Assembly: GCA_963576475.1 (NCBI GenBank)
Contig: OY754987.1
Span: forward strand, 3,508,036-3,572,035
Source of the DNA: Molanna angustata
Lineage: Eukaryota > Arthropoda > Insecta > Trichoptera > Molannidae
DNA: 64,000 nt
Direction: 5' to 3'
Part shown: positions 33,437-43,543 of the stretch, in pieces
Layout: every line of letters starts with the position of its first letter
How positions within the stretch are numbered: position 1 is the first letter of the stretch
Notes under the pieces: generated by a model
Database searches by the model: none
What the model was told of the DNA's origin: nothing
Seen by the model: the letters and a program-made list of their open reading frames with translations, nothing else
Position numbers and translations under genes: made by a program

Positions 33437-34190
33437 TTATGCTAAAGCCTTTTCGGTCGTTTTAGCTAAAAAATGAAAATGAGCGATATATGAGAGTATT
33501 TTTAGTCAAATTTTCTACTAATAATTAAAAATTTGTTAGGGGAAAAGTTTTAAATTTAAAAATTGTAGTCTTCTTGTGAGCCTTCAATTATTTTTGGGAT
33601 TTAGGGTGTAAGTTTCACTTGTTATAAAGTGATACTTGTAAAAATTGATGTAATAAAAGATCATAAAGTAACTCTAAATGAGTCGTTTTAATTTTATTTT
33701 ATCATTTAATTGGGTGTTATGTTATTTCATTAATTGGGATCATTTTTTTTGTTTTTGTTAGGAGTTTTCTTTTCTTACAAGCGGAACTCTGTTATGTCAA
33801 ATTGTACTTAAATATTTTAAAGTTAAATTTTTTGAGATATTTGTATTTAGGAATTGGGGATACATATTAGAAGGTTATGTTCTGAAGGAATAATATTTTA
33901 TATTTCAAACAGTATTCGTTTTACAGGTCAATATTTTTTAATCCGTTAACATGATTTTGTATGTTTCAGGTTATATTTTTTTGAATGGTAGATAAGTATA
34001 TCGTTGTTTTACCATGTCTATTGTGTAACTGTTTCAGGATGATGATTTATGATGCAAATGATTTCCTTTTTTCTTTTCATATCCTTCGGTTTGATTTATG
34101 ATCTCTGGGTTGGTTTCATAATTTGCAATTTTCAGTTTTTTTTTAAAAAAAAATTTCTATTAAATTTTTTTTTATGTGGGGTTGCGGGTA

Positions 34191-35548
34191 TGTCATGTTA
34201 TAGAAAATTATGTATAGGGAAAAATTAATAATTGGGAATTTATAGTTTTTTTTGTGCGAACACACTAAATTGATTTTTGTCAGGTGGCAATATTTTTTAT
34301 GATTAGCAAAGCTTATGTCAAATTCTTTCTTTTTGCATACACCTATCGAAGCGGTACGGCCAGTGTAGGAAAATGGCGGCCGACGTCAATTTGAATTTCT
34401 GAATTTGGGGTAAGTTTGTTTTATGTGTTCGTATGTCAAGATAGTTTGGCGAGAGATCATTTTTCAAACCAATAATCCTGTTTTCTTTTCTATAATCTAG
34501 ATGCTGATATAAATGTCAGTCATCCCAAATTCAATCCTACCCTGATATTGCGCACCCATTCTGACGAAAATAATTTTTATTTAATTCTACAAATGGATTA
34601 TTCGAATGTTATTCCATTTAGTTTTCCATTGGAAATATATTTTATTTGGATATTATTTTGCAATTACCATGCTTGCATATACACGACGATGAAATGTACG
34701 ACATTTAATTCTGCCTAACCTAAAATTTTATAACTGACGACAAAGGAGTCACATATGGGAAATTGTCGGAGACAATTTCTTCATTTGGATTTTTACTTGG
34801 ACACAAACAAATTTCTTCACTTGGATTTTATTGTAACATGGAGGGATCAAGATACAAATAGTCACGAGAATTTTAAAATCTAAATACATCTTCTACAACC
34901 GGATTCATTTGAAGATATTGGTCATCGAGGGGATCTCCTTATTCATGCTGCGAGTCGATATTGTTTTATAATGTTTACTCCATAGCTGTAAGATGAGTTA
35001 TACCTTTATGATTTTATTGTCTGAATATATGAATGTGAATCCATTATGTTTGAACCTAATATAGATTGAAATCATGATTTTGAGTATGATATGAAAGAGA
35101 TTTTGTTTGGTTTGATTTTGATGTAAATTCATGTTATATATTAGTTTCAATCTTTAACATTATTTTTATAACAAATATTTAAAAGTTTCACTTTTATATT
35201 CAATTTTCATTTTCCTCTTATAGGAAATAGTTGGTACTATACAAACAAAGTTTGATATTTTAGAGTCATGTATTATAATTTATTTCTACAATAAAAATGT
35301 AAATATCTCAAAGTGCGTTATCTCTCTGTCTTCCTAATGCAGTACATCATTATCTCTCATATTCAGTTGATATTTTTATTTAATTTAATATAATTGTTTG
35401 AATTATTTTGTCTTCATATAAGTTCACGATTAAAAACATGACCCTGAGAGTAAAATTTTCATGAGTCTCATTGCCTCTATCGCTGACTGTTGGTGGAAGG
35501 AAGTGTTGAAGCATATCAAAATCTGTTCCATTATCACACACCTTCTCA
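34191..35548 (+). repeat. 3' LTR (1358 bp)
   Basis: Identical by eye to 26795-28152. It is preceded by TGTGGGGTTGCGGGTA, where a polypurine tract is expected; the tract is G-rich but interrupted by T. The poly(A) signal AATAAA is at 35290-35295. It is followed by the ATGT duplication at 35549. Confidence 0.93.
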
Positions 35549-35552
35549 ATGT
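35549..35552. repeat. Target-site duplication ATGT, right
   Basis: Direct copy of 26791-26794, immediately after the CA terminus of the 3' LTR. Confidence 0.8.
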
Positions 35553-35871
35553 ATACGTATTTTATTAAACATTTTCAATTCACTAAAAATAAAATATTTT
35601 TATATACATATAACAAAATTATATATTTCGAAGCTAAATTAATAAACTTAGGTAACAATTTTAGTTTTAATCTTAACAGAATAACTACATACATACATAA
35701 TGTAAAAAACTTAAAATTGGTGCCTTATAAGTTGCATAAATACTAAGGCTACTTACTTACCAAATTTTCATAGATACAATATATGTAAAGCAAAACTTAT
35801 TTGTTGATTTATGAACTATAATAAATATGTCACACATATATGCAAATATATACATACATACATACATACCA

Positions 35872-36487
35872 TCACGCCAAGTCCCTTGCGGGGTAGGCAG
35901 AGAGAACCGAACGCCACATTTTTCTATCCTGGCGCGCATCCCTAGCTTCGTCCACATTCATGCATCGTCTCATACATGCTCGTCTATTGCTCACGCTTCT
36001 AACATTTCCGTCTTTCAAAATTTCGTTCACATGGTCGTGCCATCCCTTTCTTGGGCGTCCCCGACCTCTCATTCCATTCCTTTCCGCTCTGTATATTTTC
36101 TTCGTCAGGCGCTCCTCATTCATTCTCCCCATGTGACCAAACCATCTCAATGTGTTCACTTTCATTCTAGTAATGACATCTTTCTTCATCTTACATTCTT
36201 TCCTTATGTATGTCCTCATTTCTTACCCGGTCATACATCGTTCTATTACAAATCCTTCTTAACGATCTCATTTCAACTGCATTTATTCTACTTTCATGCG
36301 TCTTCTGCCATGTCCAGGTTTCACTTGCATACGTCAAGGTTGACACTACGACGGCGTTATGAATGGCAACTTTGGCATCCTTTGATATGTTGCGATCATT
36401 CATAATTGGTCTTAGTGCTCCATTCACTCTGTTTCCTGCCATAACTCTTCTTTCGATCTTTCTTCTTGTGCAAATATATATGTGCAA
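35872..36487 (-). pseudogene. RTE-like LINE C-terminus, frameshifted
   Basis: The minus strand reads NGALRPIMNDRNISKDAKVA, VVVSTLTYASETWTWQKTHE and NAVEMRSLRRICNRTMYDRV up to 36191, then shifts frame and continues IRKECKMKKDVITRMKVNTL, RWFGHMGRMNEERLTKKIYR and SAYPARDLA-stop at 35872. Related to 23.4 and 58.3 kb. One frameshift near 36200-36219 and loss of the RT make it inactive. The 3' end is followed by a TATG repeat. Confidence 0.8.
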
Positions 36488-36494
36488 AAATATT

Positions 36495-37660
36495 TTAATA
36501 TGTAACTGTAAGGTAACAATTGAGTTCTTTACCTATTAGTCCGGGAGATAGTAACGTATAATTTGATGAATTATTTTCTTAAACGGCTGGTTTTTTGATA
36601 TTCTCTATCTTATTGAATATAGGTACCTACCTACGAAAAAGGTAAGTCTGGTACATGGGAGTTGTCATATTTACCAGTTCGCATCCTCATTTTATAGGTG
36701 AAAATTGCAGAAAATAGTATCATTTTTATCTTTGAAAGTCCTTTTTGTTCTCTTATACCATCCATTTATTTATTTTATTTTTTTTCATTTGATTCAATGA
36801 AACTTTGTGATTTGTTCAAAGCACACAATAAGGAAGGAAATAAAAAAAATCAATTGATTTATTGACGTTGCTATATCTTAAACCATATGTATTAACCAAT
36901 ATACAATGGTGTTCAGAAAAATATAAAGATAGGTAAGAACTTAAATATTACTTAATTTAGTTTTATTTTTTATTTGTACAAAATAAATGGAAATAAATAA
37001 CTGTCAATTGAAAATTTTGATAAATTTATGCTAAAGGTCAAATTACTAAACAATTAATTACAACACACAAAATATGAATATCACGTGATATCATTAAATT
37101 CTAGAAGACTTCTCGAATAATTATAATATGAAAATAAATTTTCAAATCAAAATGAAATGCCAACCACCTTGGCACCGTTAGTAAGCCGTTTGCTTCTGTG
37201 CGGGTGTCCTGGACTCAGTTTCAGTTTCAGTGCCGGCAACCCGACGTTTATTAAATAAGAATACATGAATTACAATATATTTTTCGTTCCCCGTCTCACT
37301 AGGAAAACCTGTTCTGAGACGGGTCACTTATGAAATTACTGTTTAAAATATATTATATATTTTCAAGTTGTAGCCTAGATAATTCTGGCCTTGAAATTTA
37401 TTTAATAGATAATACACAAAAAATAAGAAAATTATATATAAACCAAAGTTAGTGTAAAAAAAAACAAATATAACAAAAATAACAAAAAAGGAAAAAAAAA
37501 TAACAAATTTCGTACATCAATTTCTTAACAAAACAATATATGAATTTTCTTTCTAACATAGCATAAGTATTTGATATTTCCTTTATAACAACATTTTGTG
37601 TCATCATAGTATACATAGAACACCTTAGATATAATATTTAATTACATTTACACTAAATCG
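36495..37660. other. AT-rich stretch without recognised gene
   Basis: No coding gene seen. A local hairpin CCCGTCTCA...TGAGACGGG lies at 37290-37323, and a GC-richer island near 37150-37240 holds CAGTTTCAGTTTCAGTGCC. This lies downstream of the host gene's 3' end. Confidence 0.4.
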
Positions 37661-37667
37661 ATCACTA

Positions 37668-37808
37668 GCAGAGGAGAAATTTGTTTAAATTAATTTTCAC
37701 GCAAATATTGCTTCTCTGGGCTGGAAACACTGGTTAGTTGGAAGAAATTGCTATACGGCAATGAACTCGCTATTTCCGCAGGGTGCAAGCAAGTGTTAAT
37801 TATTATTG
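37668..37808 (+). repeat. SINE family G, 5'-truncated copy
   Basis: It reads AGCAGAGGAGAAATTTGTTT, CGCAAATATTGCTTCTCTGG, GCTGGAAACACTGGTTAGTT, GGAAGAAATTGCTATACGGC and GGTGCAAGCAAG, parallel to the copy at 49.40 kb but without the tRNA B box. It lies about 190 bp past the host gene stop codon. Confidence 0.75.
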
Positions 37809-37964
37809 TCAAAGAATAAGCACATCATAATCAATGATAACTGAAATATTCTTACTGTCTTCAATAATTCATATAATTTTTTTGCTCTCAAAATTCAGTC
37901 TACAAAATCATTATACGCTTCGTTTTCAATATATTATCATATTCTCTTTTTTTCTATTTTTGCG

Positions 37965-37970
37965 TTTATT
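37965..37970 (-). terminator. Poly(A) signal AATAAA of host gene
   Basis: AATAAA on the minus strand lies about 31 bp downstream of the TAA stop (38002-38004), the expected spacing for 3' processing of a short 3' UTR. Confidence 0.55.
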
Positions 37971-38001
37971 AACTTATATTTTGCATTTCTTTAATGACTA
38001 C

Positions 38002-38816
38002 TTATAAACCTTTACTTATAGTCGTTTTAATAATTTTAACTGCTGTTTTGCCTTTAGGATTTTCAATGGCTTGCTGCTCAAGAATATCTGTGGCTCTTTT
38101 GACAGCCTCTTCCGTTATATCTTTGTGTTTTCTGTACTCCAGTCCAACTATTGTAACACCTTTGTTTCTTCTTTGGACGTTTCCATCCAATCGTTGAAGC
38201 CCGTGACCGCCGTGGGCTTCTGAGAACTTGTTGGCTTCGTCAATAGTTATCTGATTGTTTTTCAGCAGTTTGAGAGTTTCATATTCGGCAGCTGTTGGAC
38301 TCAAAGCGAAATAGTTTTCCGGATGATTAAGATTGTTTTTTGTCTCTGCTAGAGTGTAGTCTTGGTGGTGGATCAAAGGATCGTGATAGTTTGGAGGATA
38401 CGATTGGATCAGATCGTTTGAGCTTATGGATGTAACGGCGTTACTATACCCCGGTAACAGATGGTCATACTGGTATGGATGATCGTACGGGGGTGCCAGG
38501 ATCGATGGGCTGATGGCGTGGGGCGGAAGAGATATTTTGTAGTTCTTTCCGAGCTTCTGTTTCGCGAAGATGTATTGGAGATCCAGCAGATCGTCTTGGC
38601 TCAAATTCGACGTGTCTTTGGCTGGCGGAGACACCATGGACATAAGCGATTTCATTCCCAGGAGAGCAGAAATCACGAGCGATATTTTGCTCCCTAGCAT
38701 AGATAAAGTTCCTATGATTGTGGCCACAATGAGGATAATTGGGATAGCTGCAGCGACCTTCAAGAGTCCTCCAATTATGGCTGGAACTATCATTTTCCCG
38801 TCAACCATCAATGTTC
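38002..38816 (-). CDS. Osiris-like (DUF1676-like) secreted/membrane protein, exon 2
   Basis: Codes the last 271 residues of a 334-aa protein. Two bases (GA) complete the Arg codon split by the intron, then TLMVDGKMIVPAIIGGLLKV and a hydrophobic stretch to LGSKISLVISALLGMKSLMS, the pattern of the insect Osiris/DUF1676 domain (two apolar helices, K/S-K between). It then has a Pro/Tyr/His-rich central part (HPYQYDHLLPGY) and a C-terminus rich in Lys. Osiris proteins are insect-specific, endosomal or membrane proteins linked to cuticle formation. Acceptor TTTTAG abuts 38816. No AQXLAY motif is evident, so family membership is likely but not certain. The stop is TAA. Confidence 0.62.
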
Positions 38817-40198
38817 CTAAAACACGAATGACTAATATTTACATAAGAATACAACTGTTCGGGATATATAGGGTAATATTTACATATTTACAAAATTAGA
38901 TAACAATAGTTTTGAACCTCTATAATCATGAGTTTTTTTTTGGTTTTTTAGGTACAATGTACAGTTATGACGATGTTTGTGGTAGTGGTACAGAATTATA
39001 TGAGGTTGAAATGTAAATACACAATGTATGTGATGAATCAAGTAGATCGAAATATGATGAATATGATATACATATGAGATAATTGTAATGATTAACATAC
39101 ATTACGATGAACATATTAAATGAAAAAATATATGATGAAATGTAATATAATTTGATGACATATAATATACTTATGTAAGAGGTGCATGTTGTCATTTCTA
39201 TGTTCTTGATTTTTATTTAATCATTATTTTGAATGCATATACTTTGCTGACCTTACAATAATGAAATAAAATAAAACACCGGGAAACTCTATGACCCGAA
39301 TTCACAGACCTAGGTAACTAAATACTAGCTCCTTACGTCACTGGAGTATTTAGTATTCATAAGTTAGCAATTGTGTTGCAGAGACATCACTAACTATATA
39401 CTAAATAAACTACTACGCCAAACTCATGGTCAATGGCGTCGAATTCCAAATTATTGTGTACGAAGAAAAGAATAGATACTTTTCTATGAGTCTTTACGCT
39501 TAAAATGTTTTTTTTTATCAAAACAACACAAACACATGTAACCATGCCAACACTACCAGCTCTATGTCATGATTCTTCCGAAGTTCCAGCAATTTTCAGA
39601 TTTGATTTGACAAATTTACCAAATACATATTCAACGAAGTCGCTTAAATCATCATCCATCGAAAAGATCTCGTATTTTAGTACTAAACCGCTCGTAAAGT
39701 TTCTCGCGATCAACCTTACTTTTTGACAGATCACTGATGTTAGTTTACGCCGATGCGCATGCACTAAGTAATTAGATATACATATCTCTGGAATGCAATT
39801 CTCATACAAAACTTTGTATCATTCTCCAGTTAGGAAGCCACGTGATCTCCTAACTTTAGTTAGCGGCTGTGCAATGAAAATATGGTTAGTATAGAATTTA
39901 GTTTTAAGGTTGGACTCTGCATTCGAGTGTAGGCCTCACTTTATACTTTTGAGAAACGAAGTTTGTTTCATTTTAGTTTATATCATCTTAAATTCCTTTG
40001 TAGTTTTTCAACAAAATTGCTTCTATTTGGTCGTAACGACTATGATCACTAGCAATTCTCAGATCCAAAAATTGAACATTTGATTTGGTATATCAATAGC
40101 TCCATGTGTATTAAAGAAGCCGGCGAGAACTGGTAAATTCAATGCTGGAAACTAATGAATTTGATGTTTGTTACAAATTATTTACATAATATACTTAC
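38817..40198 (-). other. Intron of the Osiris-like gene
   Basis: On the minus strand it starts GTAAGT (40198-40193) and ends TTTTAG (38822-38817). Phase 1 on both sides preserves the frame exactly. Length 1382 bp, including an inverted-repeat element at 39299-39880. Confidence 0.7.
39299..39880. mobile_element. Probable MITE in the intron
   Basis: The left end ATTCACAGACCTAGGTAACT and the inverted right end ATTGCACAGCCGCTAACTAA are imperfect terminal repeats continuing inward (TACTAGCTCC / AGTTAGGAGATC). Length about 580 bp. A minus-strand 80-aa open frame inside has no recognised domain. Target duplication not determined. Confidence 0.4.
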
Positions 40199-40388
40199 GT
40201 GATTTTTCTAATTTCTTTATGAGTTTTTCGTTCTTGTCTATCTTCTTAGATCTTGCTTCTGAATCTTTTATTCTATTATTAATACTTTCTGTTTCGTTTG
40301 CAGAATGGCAGAGTTCTACCAAATACATCACTATTACTAGCGCTACAATTAAATAAGTCTTTTGTTTATTTAATAAAAACGAGAACAT
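40199..40388 (-). CDS. Osiris-like protein, exon 1 with signal peptide
   Basis: 63 codons plus one base. The ATG at 40388-40386 opens MFSFLLNKQKTYLIVALVIV, a classic signal peptide with a hydrophobic core through MYLVELCHSA, with likely cleavage after CHS. It continues charged (DSEARSKKIDKNEKLIKKLE) into the splice donor CGTAAGTA. Exon 1 plus exon 2 totals 1005 nt with no stop before the TAA. No promoter element was found upstream by eye. Confidence 0.6.
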
Positions 40389-40394
40389 TGTCCT

Positions 40395-41380
40395 TAAATA
40401 TAATATTTATTATACAAATAAATGAATTATTATCGTTTTGATGTTTTACGCACTGTATAATGAATAGATTATGAATTTAAACAAGAAGACATTTTATTCA
40501 CAGATCAAGAACTAAACGAACTAAAAAAAAAGAATTAAATTCAATTGTATCATCTTTTACACATCTTTTTATTATTTTTTCACAGCATCACTTCATTAAT
40601 ATGAATAATTTTATATAAATTTACGACCGATAGTTATTAGTCTACTTTTAAATAATTAATCATATATTTTTTCACTAGGTAAAGGAATTATTGTCACAGT
40701 TTTACATTTAACACATAACATAAAATTGATTTAAAAAAAATTGATTCAAAACTTTCCGAATTTTTGGTTTTTCACTACAAAGGTGGGTAGGTACCTACTA
40801 CAAAGATTTGTAAGGATAACTTTTTATCATTACAAAAAAAAATCTTGAATGTTAATTTTACAATTAAACTTTTCAGCACATTTTATATTACTGTCAATTT
40901 TTAAGTTTGGATTTTTTTTCACAACTTAAAAATGTGTATCCGCCCATTCCTGTCAAAATACAAAAACTAACTGATCTGTTTCAAACAAATAATCTTTGTT
41001 TTATTTTGTATTGTAGTTGGATATATGGATCTTGTTAAGTCAACGATAATTTCAATGATTAGTAGTACAAAACCTGTCACACATGAAACAATATCATAGT
41101 TAATCTAAACCAACGAACCGTCTTCGCTATTTGCTCCTTCAACAACGACATACGTTGAATGGAATTACTTTAAACATAAGTTAAACTTTGAGATTGATTG
41201 ATTGATTTGGCTATTACGTTAGCAATTCGTATCTTGTTCAATCCATAATATATTTTAGAGGATTTCAATGGAATGAAATGGTTCTAAGGGTTCCAAATAA
41301 ATTTGGACGTCTTTTGACCGTGTTTAATGAAAACATATTTTTATATCATGAGAGATTTTCACCGTGTTAGCTAAAAGTTT
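40395..41380. other. Region upstream of host gene, no recognised element
   Basis: AT-rich DNA 5' of the Osiris-like gene. No second gene or clear promoter motif recognised. Confidence 0.4.
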
Positions 41381-41383
41381 CTT

Positions 41384-41812
41384 CGTCGGGAGTCAAAGAT
41401 ATTTTTTAACAGATTTTTAATTATCTCAATAGAGACAAAGTTGGAATATTTACTGTAGGAGAACCGGGAAATCAAGGCACCTACAGGGCTTACGACCTGC
41501 TATCATATAAAATAAAAATAATAAGAATGTTGTTCATAATTTCACACATAGATAGCTGTAGTAAAAATCCTTATTTCCTCAAGCGAAAAGAATTTCAGTA
41601 TTGCAATATATAGAACTTTCAAAAATTTTATTGAAAGGGATATCATTAAAAAGGCATAATTGGTGAACGTTGCGCAAGCGCATAAAGTGATCACATTAAC
41701 CAGCCGATGACAGGTCGTAAGCCCTGTAGGTGCATTGATTTCCCGGTTCTCCTACAGTAAATATTCCAACTTCGTCTCTATTGAGATAATTAAAAATCTT
41801 TTTAAAATAGTT
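41384..41812. mobile_element. MITE family A, copy with deleted left inner arm
   Basis: The left end is GTCGGGAGTCAAAGATATTT and continues CGGGAAATCAAGGCACCTAC to GACCTGCTATCA. The spacer has TATAGCTGTAGT-like and GAATTTCAGTATTGCAATAT words. The right arm is GCGCATAAAGTGATCACATT to CGTCTCTATTGAGATAATTA. The left arm lacks the CGTGATCACTTTATG part, so an internal deletion occurred. Confidence 0.78.
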
Positions 41813-42203
41813 TGTAATAATTAAATATATTTAACCATGTTTATTAAACAAACTAAGGATATTTATCCGAAGGTGCGAAGATGGCAAGTTTATTGCTGTT
41901 TTGCAATTTATTCAAAGTCACAAGTGTTTCCAACCCAGAGAAGCCATATTTGTGTGAGAAATGAATTCACTCAGAGCTCAGATCTATGTGGCACCGGTTT
42001 GGACGAGATTGTTGTTAAAGTGGGTATACACCTTAAGGTGGGTGATGGTATGAGTGAAAGAATGAATGAGAAAACTCACCGAAAATCACCTTATTTCATT
42101 TCCTATAATAGCGGGGTGTTTTCAATTTTTTGAAAATATTCTGCTATAGCAAGTAGTTGGCCCAAAAACTATGTTTTTGTTTGAGTTAAAATGTTGTTTT
42201 TTT

Positions 42204-42332
42204 TCGGAAGCGCTGTCCTTCCATCGACCGGCGTGTCTAGACTTAGACATCGACCGGCGTGTCTAGTCTAGACACGCCGGTCGATGGAAGGACATCGCTT
42301 CCGAAACATGTCGCGAAGTGACTCAAAAAACA
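42204..42332. repeat. Strong hairpin with hammerhead-like right flank
   Basis: The arms (CGGAAGCGCTGTCCTTCCAT... on the left and its inverse ending ATCGCTTCCG on the right, about 37 bp) bracket an extra copy of ATCGACCGGCGTGTCTAG. Right of the hairpin, GGAAG 42286-42290 pairs with CTTCC 42298-42302 and is followed by GAAACATGTC (42303-42312), as in the 3' half of a minimal hammerhead. The CTGANGA half is not found, so it would be a relic at best. Confidence 0.55.
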
Positions 42333-42334
42333 AG

Positions 42335-43330
42335 TGGTTTATAGCGAATTTATGATTCAAATGTTGTTTTTTTGTTTTCTTGTTACAACTTACTTTTTTT
42401 TTAATATTCTTTACTTATATAAGTGGCTGTCGGAATGCATCCCAACATTAAAATTTGTAAGGTGGTTGTTGTCTTTGTTGGCACCTATGTGAGAGTTTAT
42501 ATGTAGCAGTTGCTACCTTTGCCATTATTTTTTGGCTTGACCTGTATCTACCTTATCTATGTATGTACAATCAGTCTAAAAATAAAGTTCATAACAGATA
42601 CGCGTGTGTTTAATTTACTATCATACGAGTGCACCACCAGCACCTATGGAATATATTAAAAGGACCACTGTTTCCACAGTGGCATTGAAAGGATATCAAG
42701 TATATGTTTATATTTAATTTTTTTTCTCAGCGATAGTAAAATAAATATTTTTTTAAGTAAAAAGTTTATACGATGTTCCAAAGTATCGCCCATTTTCACT
42801 GCAAATCTTCTACGAGGTCTGATGAACTCCGAAGCTCTTATTAACGGAGCAATAACATATATATATCATTATTAATAATGAGTTATGCCTGTGAAGCATG
42901 GGCAGAAGTTTTATCATATAACTCCCATGTATTACTGAGAAACAAAACATCATAATGATATTGTGAAGGAACTGTAGTTTTGTATGAAACGTGATAAGTA
43001 CCTATGGGTTAGTACTTAGTAAATTTTAATTCAAATCCTGGCTCGATTGATTTCAATTTGATAAACATTGTAGAAGTATACTTAATTTCCGTGTATCTCT
43101 TTCTTGCCATTGTCCCCTCACCGATGTGTTTGAGAATTGTCACTTAAAGTTAATCGTTACAATTTTGGGTAACAATGTAGTGACAATTGAAAAAAGTTAG
43201 TACAAGCTTGAAGATCACCGGGTGTGGATGTTTCGACCAGTGCACAGAAGAGAAATAATTATTGTGAACCAGCAAAATAGGGAGCTTCGGTGAGATAGTT
43301 TTTGATACAGTCCACCTAAAACATTGACAC
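42335..43330. other. Non-coding AT-rich stretch
   Basis: No gene recognised. At about 42780-42920 words such as CATTTTCACTGCAAATCTTC and TGAGTTATGCCTGTGAAGCA resemble LINE C-terminal coding text (a YACE-like patch), too worn to call. Confidence 0.35.
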
Positions 43331-43338
43331 CCATCACC

Positions 43339-43420
43339 TGAGGGGCAAGTCTGGTTCGACCGGCGAAATCAAAACCCTAGTGATTACCCATATCATGGAT
43401 ATAATAATAATAATAATAAT
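43339..43420 (+). repeat. Palindrome family C, left arm (interrupted by Dong-like LINE)
   Basis: GGGGCAAGTCTGGTTCGACC, GGCGAAATCAAAACCCTAG and TGATTACCCATATCATGGAT lead into (ATA)n. The inverted partner is at 47852-47973. The same arm also occurs at 54634. Confidence 0.8.
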
Positions 43421-43543
43421 TATAATAATAAGCCCCTCAAAAACCAAACCCACGTCCAGTTAAAAACATCTAGAACTACGTGAGGGGCGGGGAGCTACGA
43501 GTAGCTTGCCAACGGGTAAAGGGTACAAACACACAACACATAC

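Larger units (their letters stand above)
26795..35548 (+). mobile_element. Complete LTR retroelement lacking gag-pol (LARD-like)
   Basis: It is bounded by two 1358-bp LTRs starting TGTCATG and ending TTCTCA, flanked by ATGT duplications. A primer site for tRNA-Lys follows the left LTR immediately. The 6-kb interior has no reverse transcriptase, protease, RNase H, integrase or zinc-knuckle motif in any frame. It has one 427-aa ORF, a triple 194-bp repeat and three stem-loop-like motifs. LARDs are large non-autonomous LTR elements mobilised by partners; this matches that structure, but a private ORF is unusual. The LTRs look identical by eye, implying recent insertion. Confidence 0.85.

Noticed and set aside
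26795..35548. Endogenous retrovirus with an envelope gene
   Set aside because: No RT, integrase or envelope-like signal peptide/transmembrane ORF in the interior; only one unrecognised ORF.
39567..39809. 80-aa minus-strand ORF inside the intron as an extra exon of the Osiris-like gene
   Set aside because: Exon 1 and exon 2 already join in phase; no convincing paired splice sites and it lies inside a probable MITE.
42820..42860. CTGATGAACTCCG...CGGAG as a hammerhead core
   Set aside because: A stem follows the CTGATGA word, but GAAA is absent after the stem and no stem I or III can be drawn.
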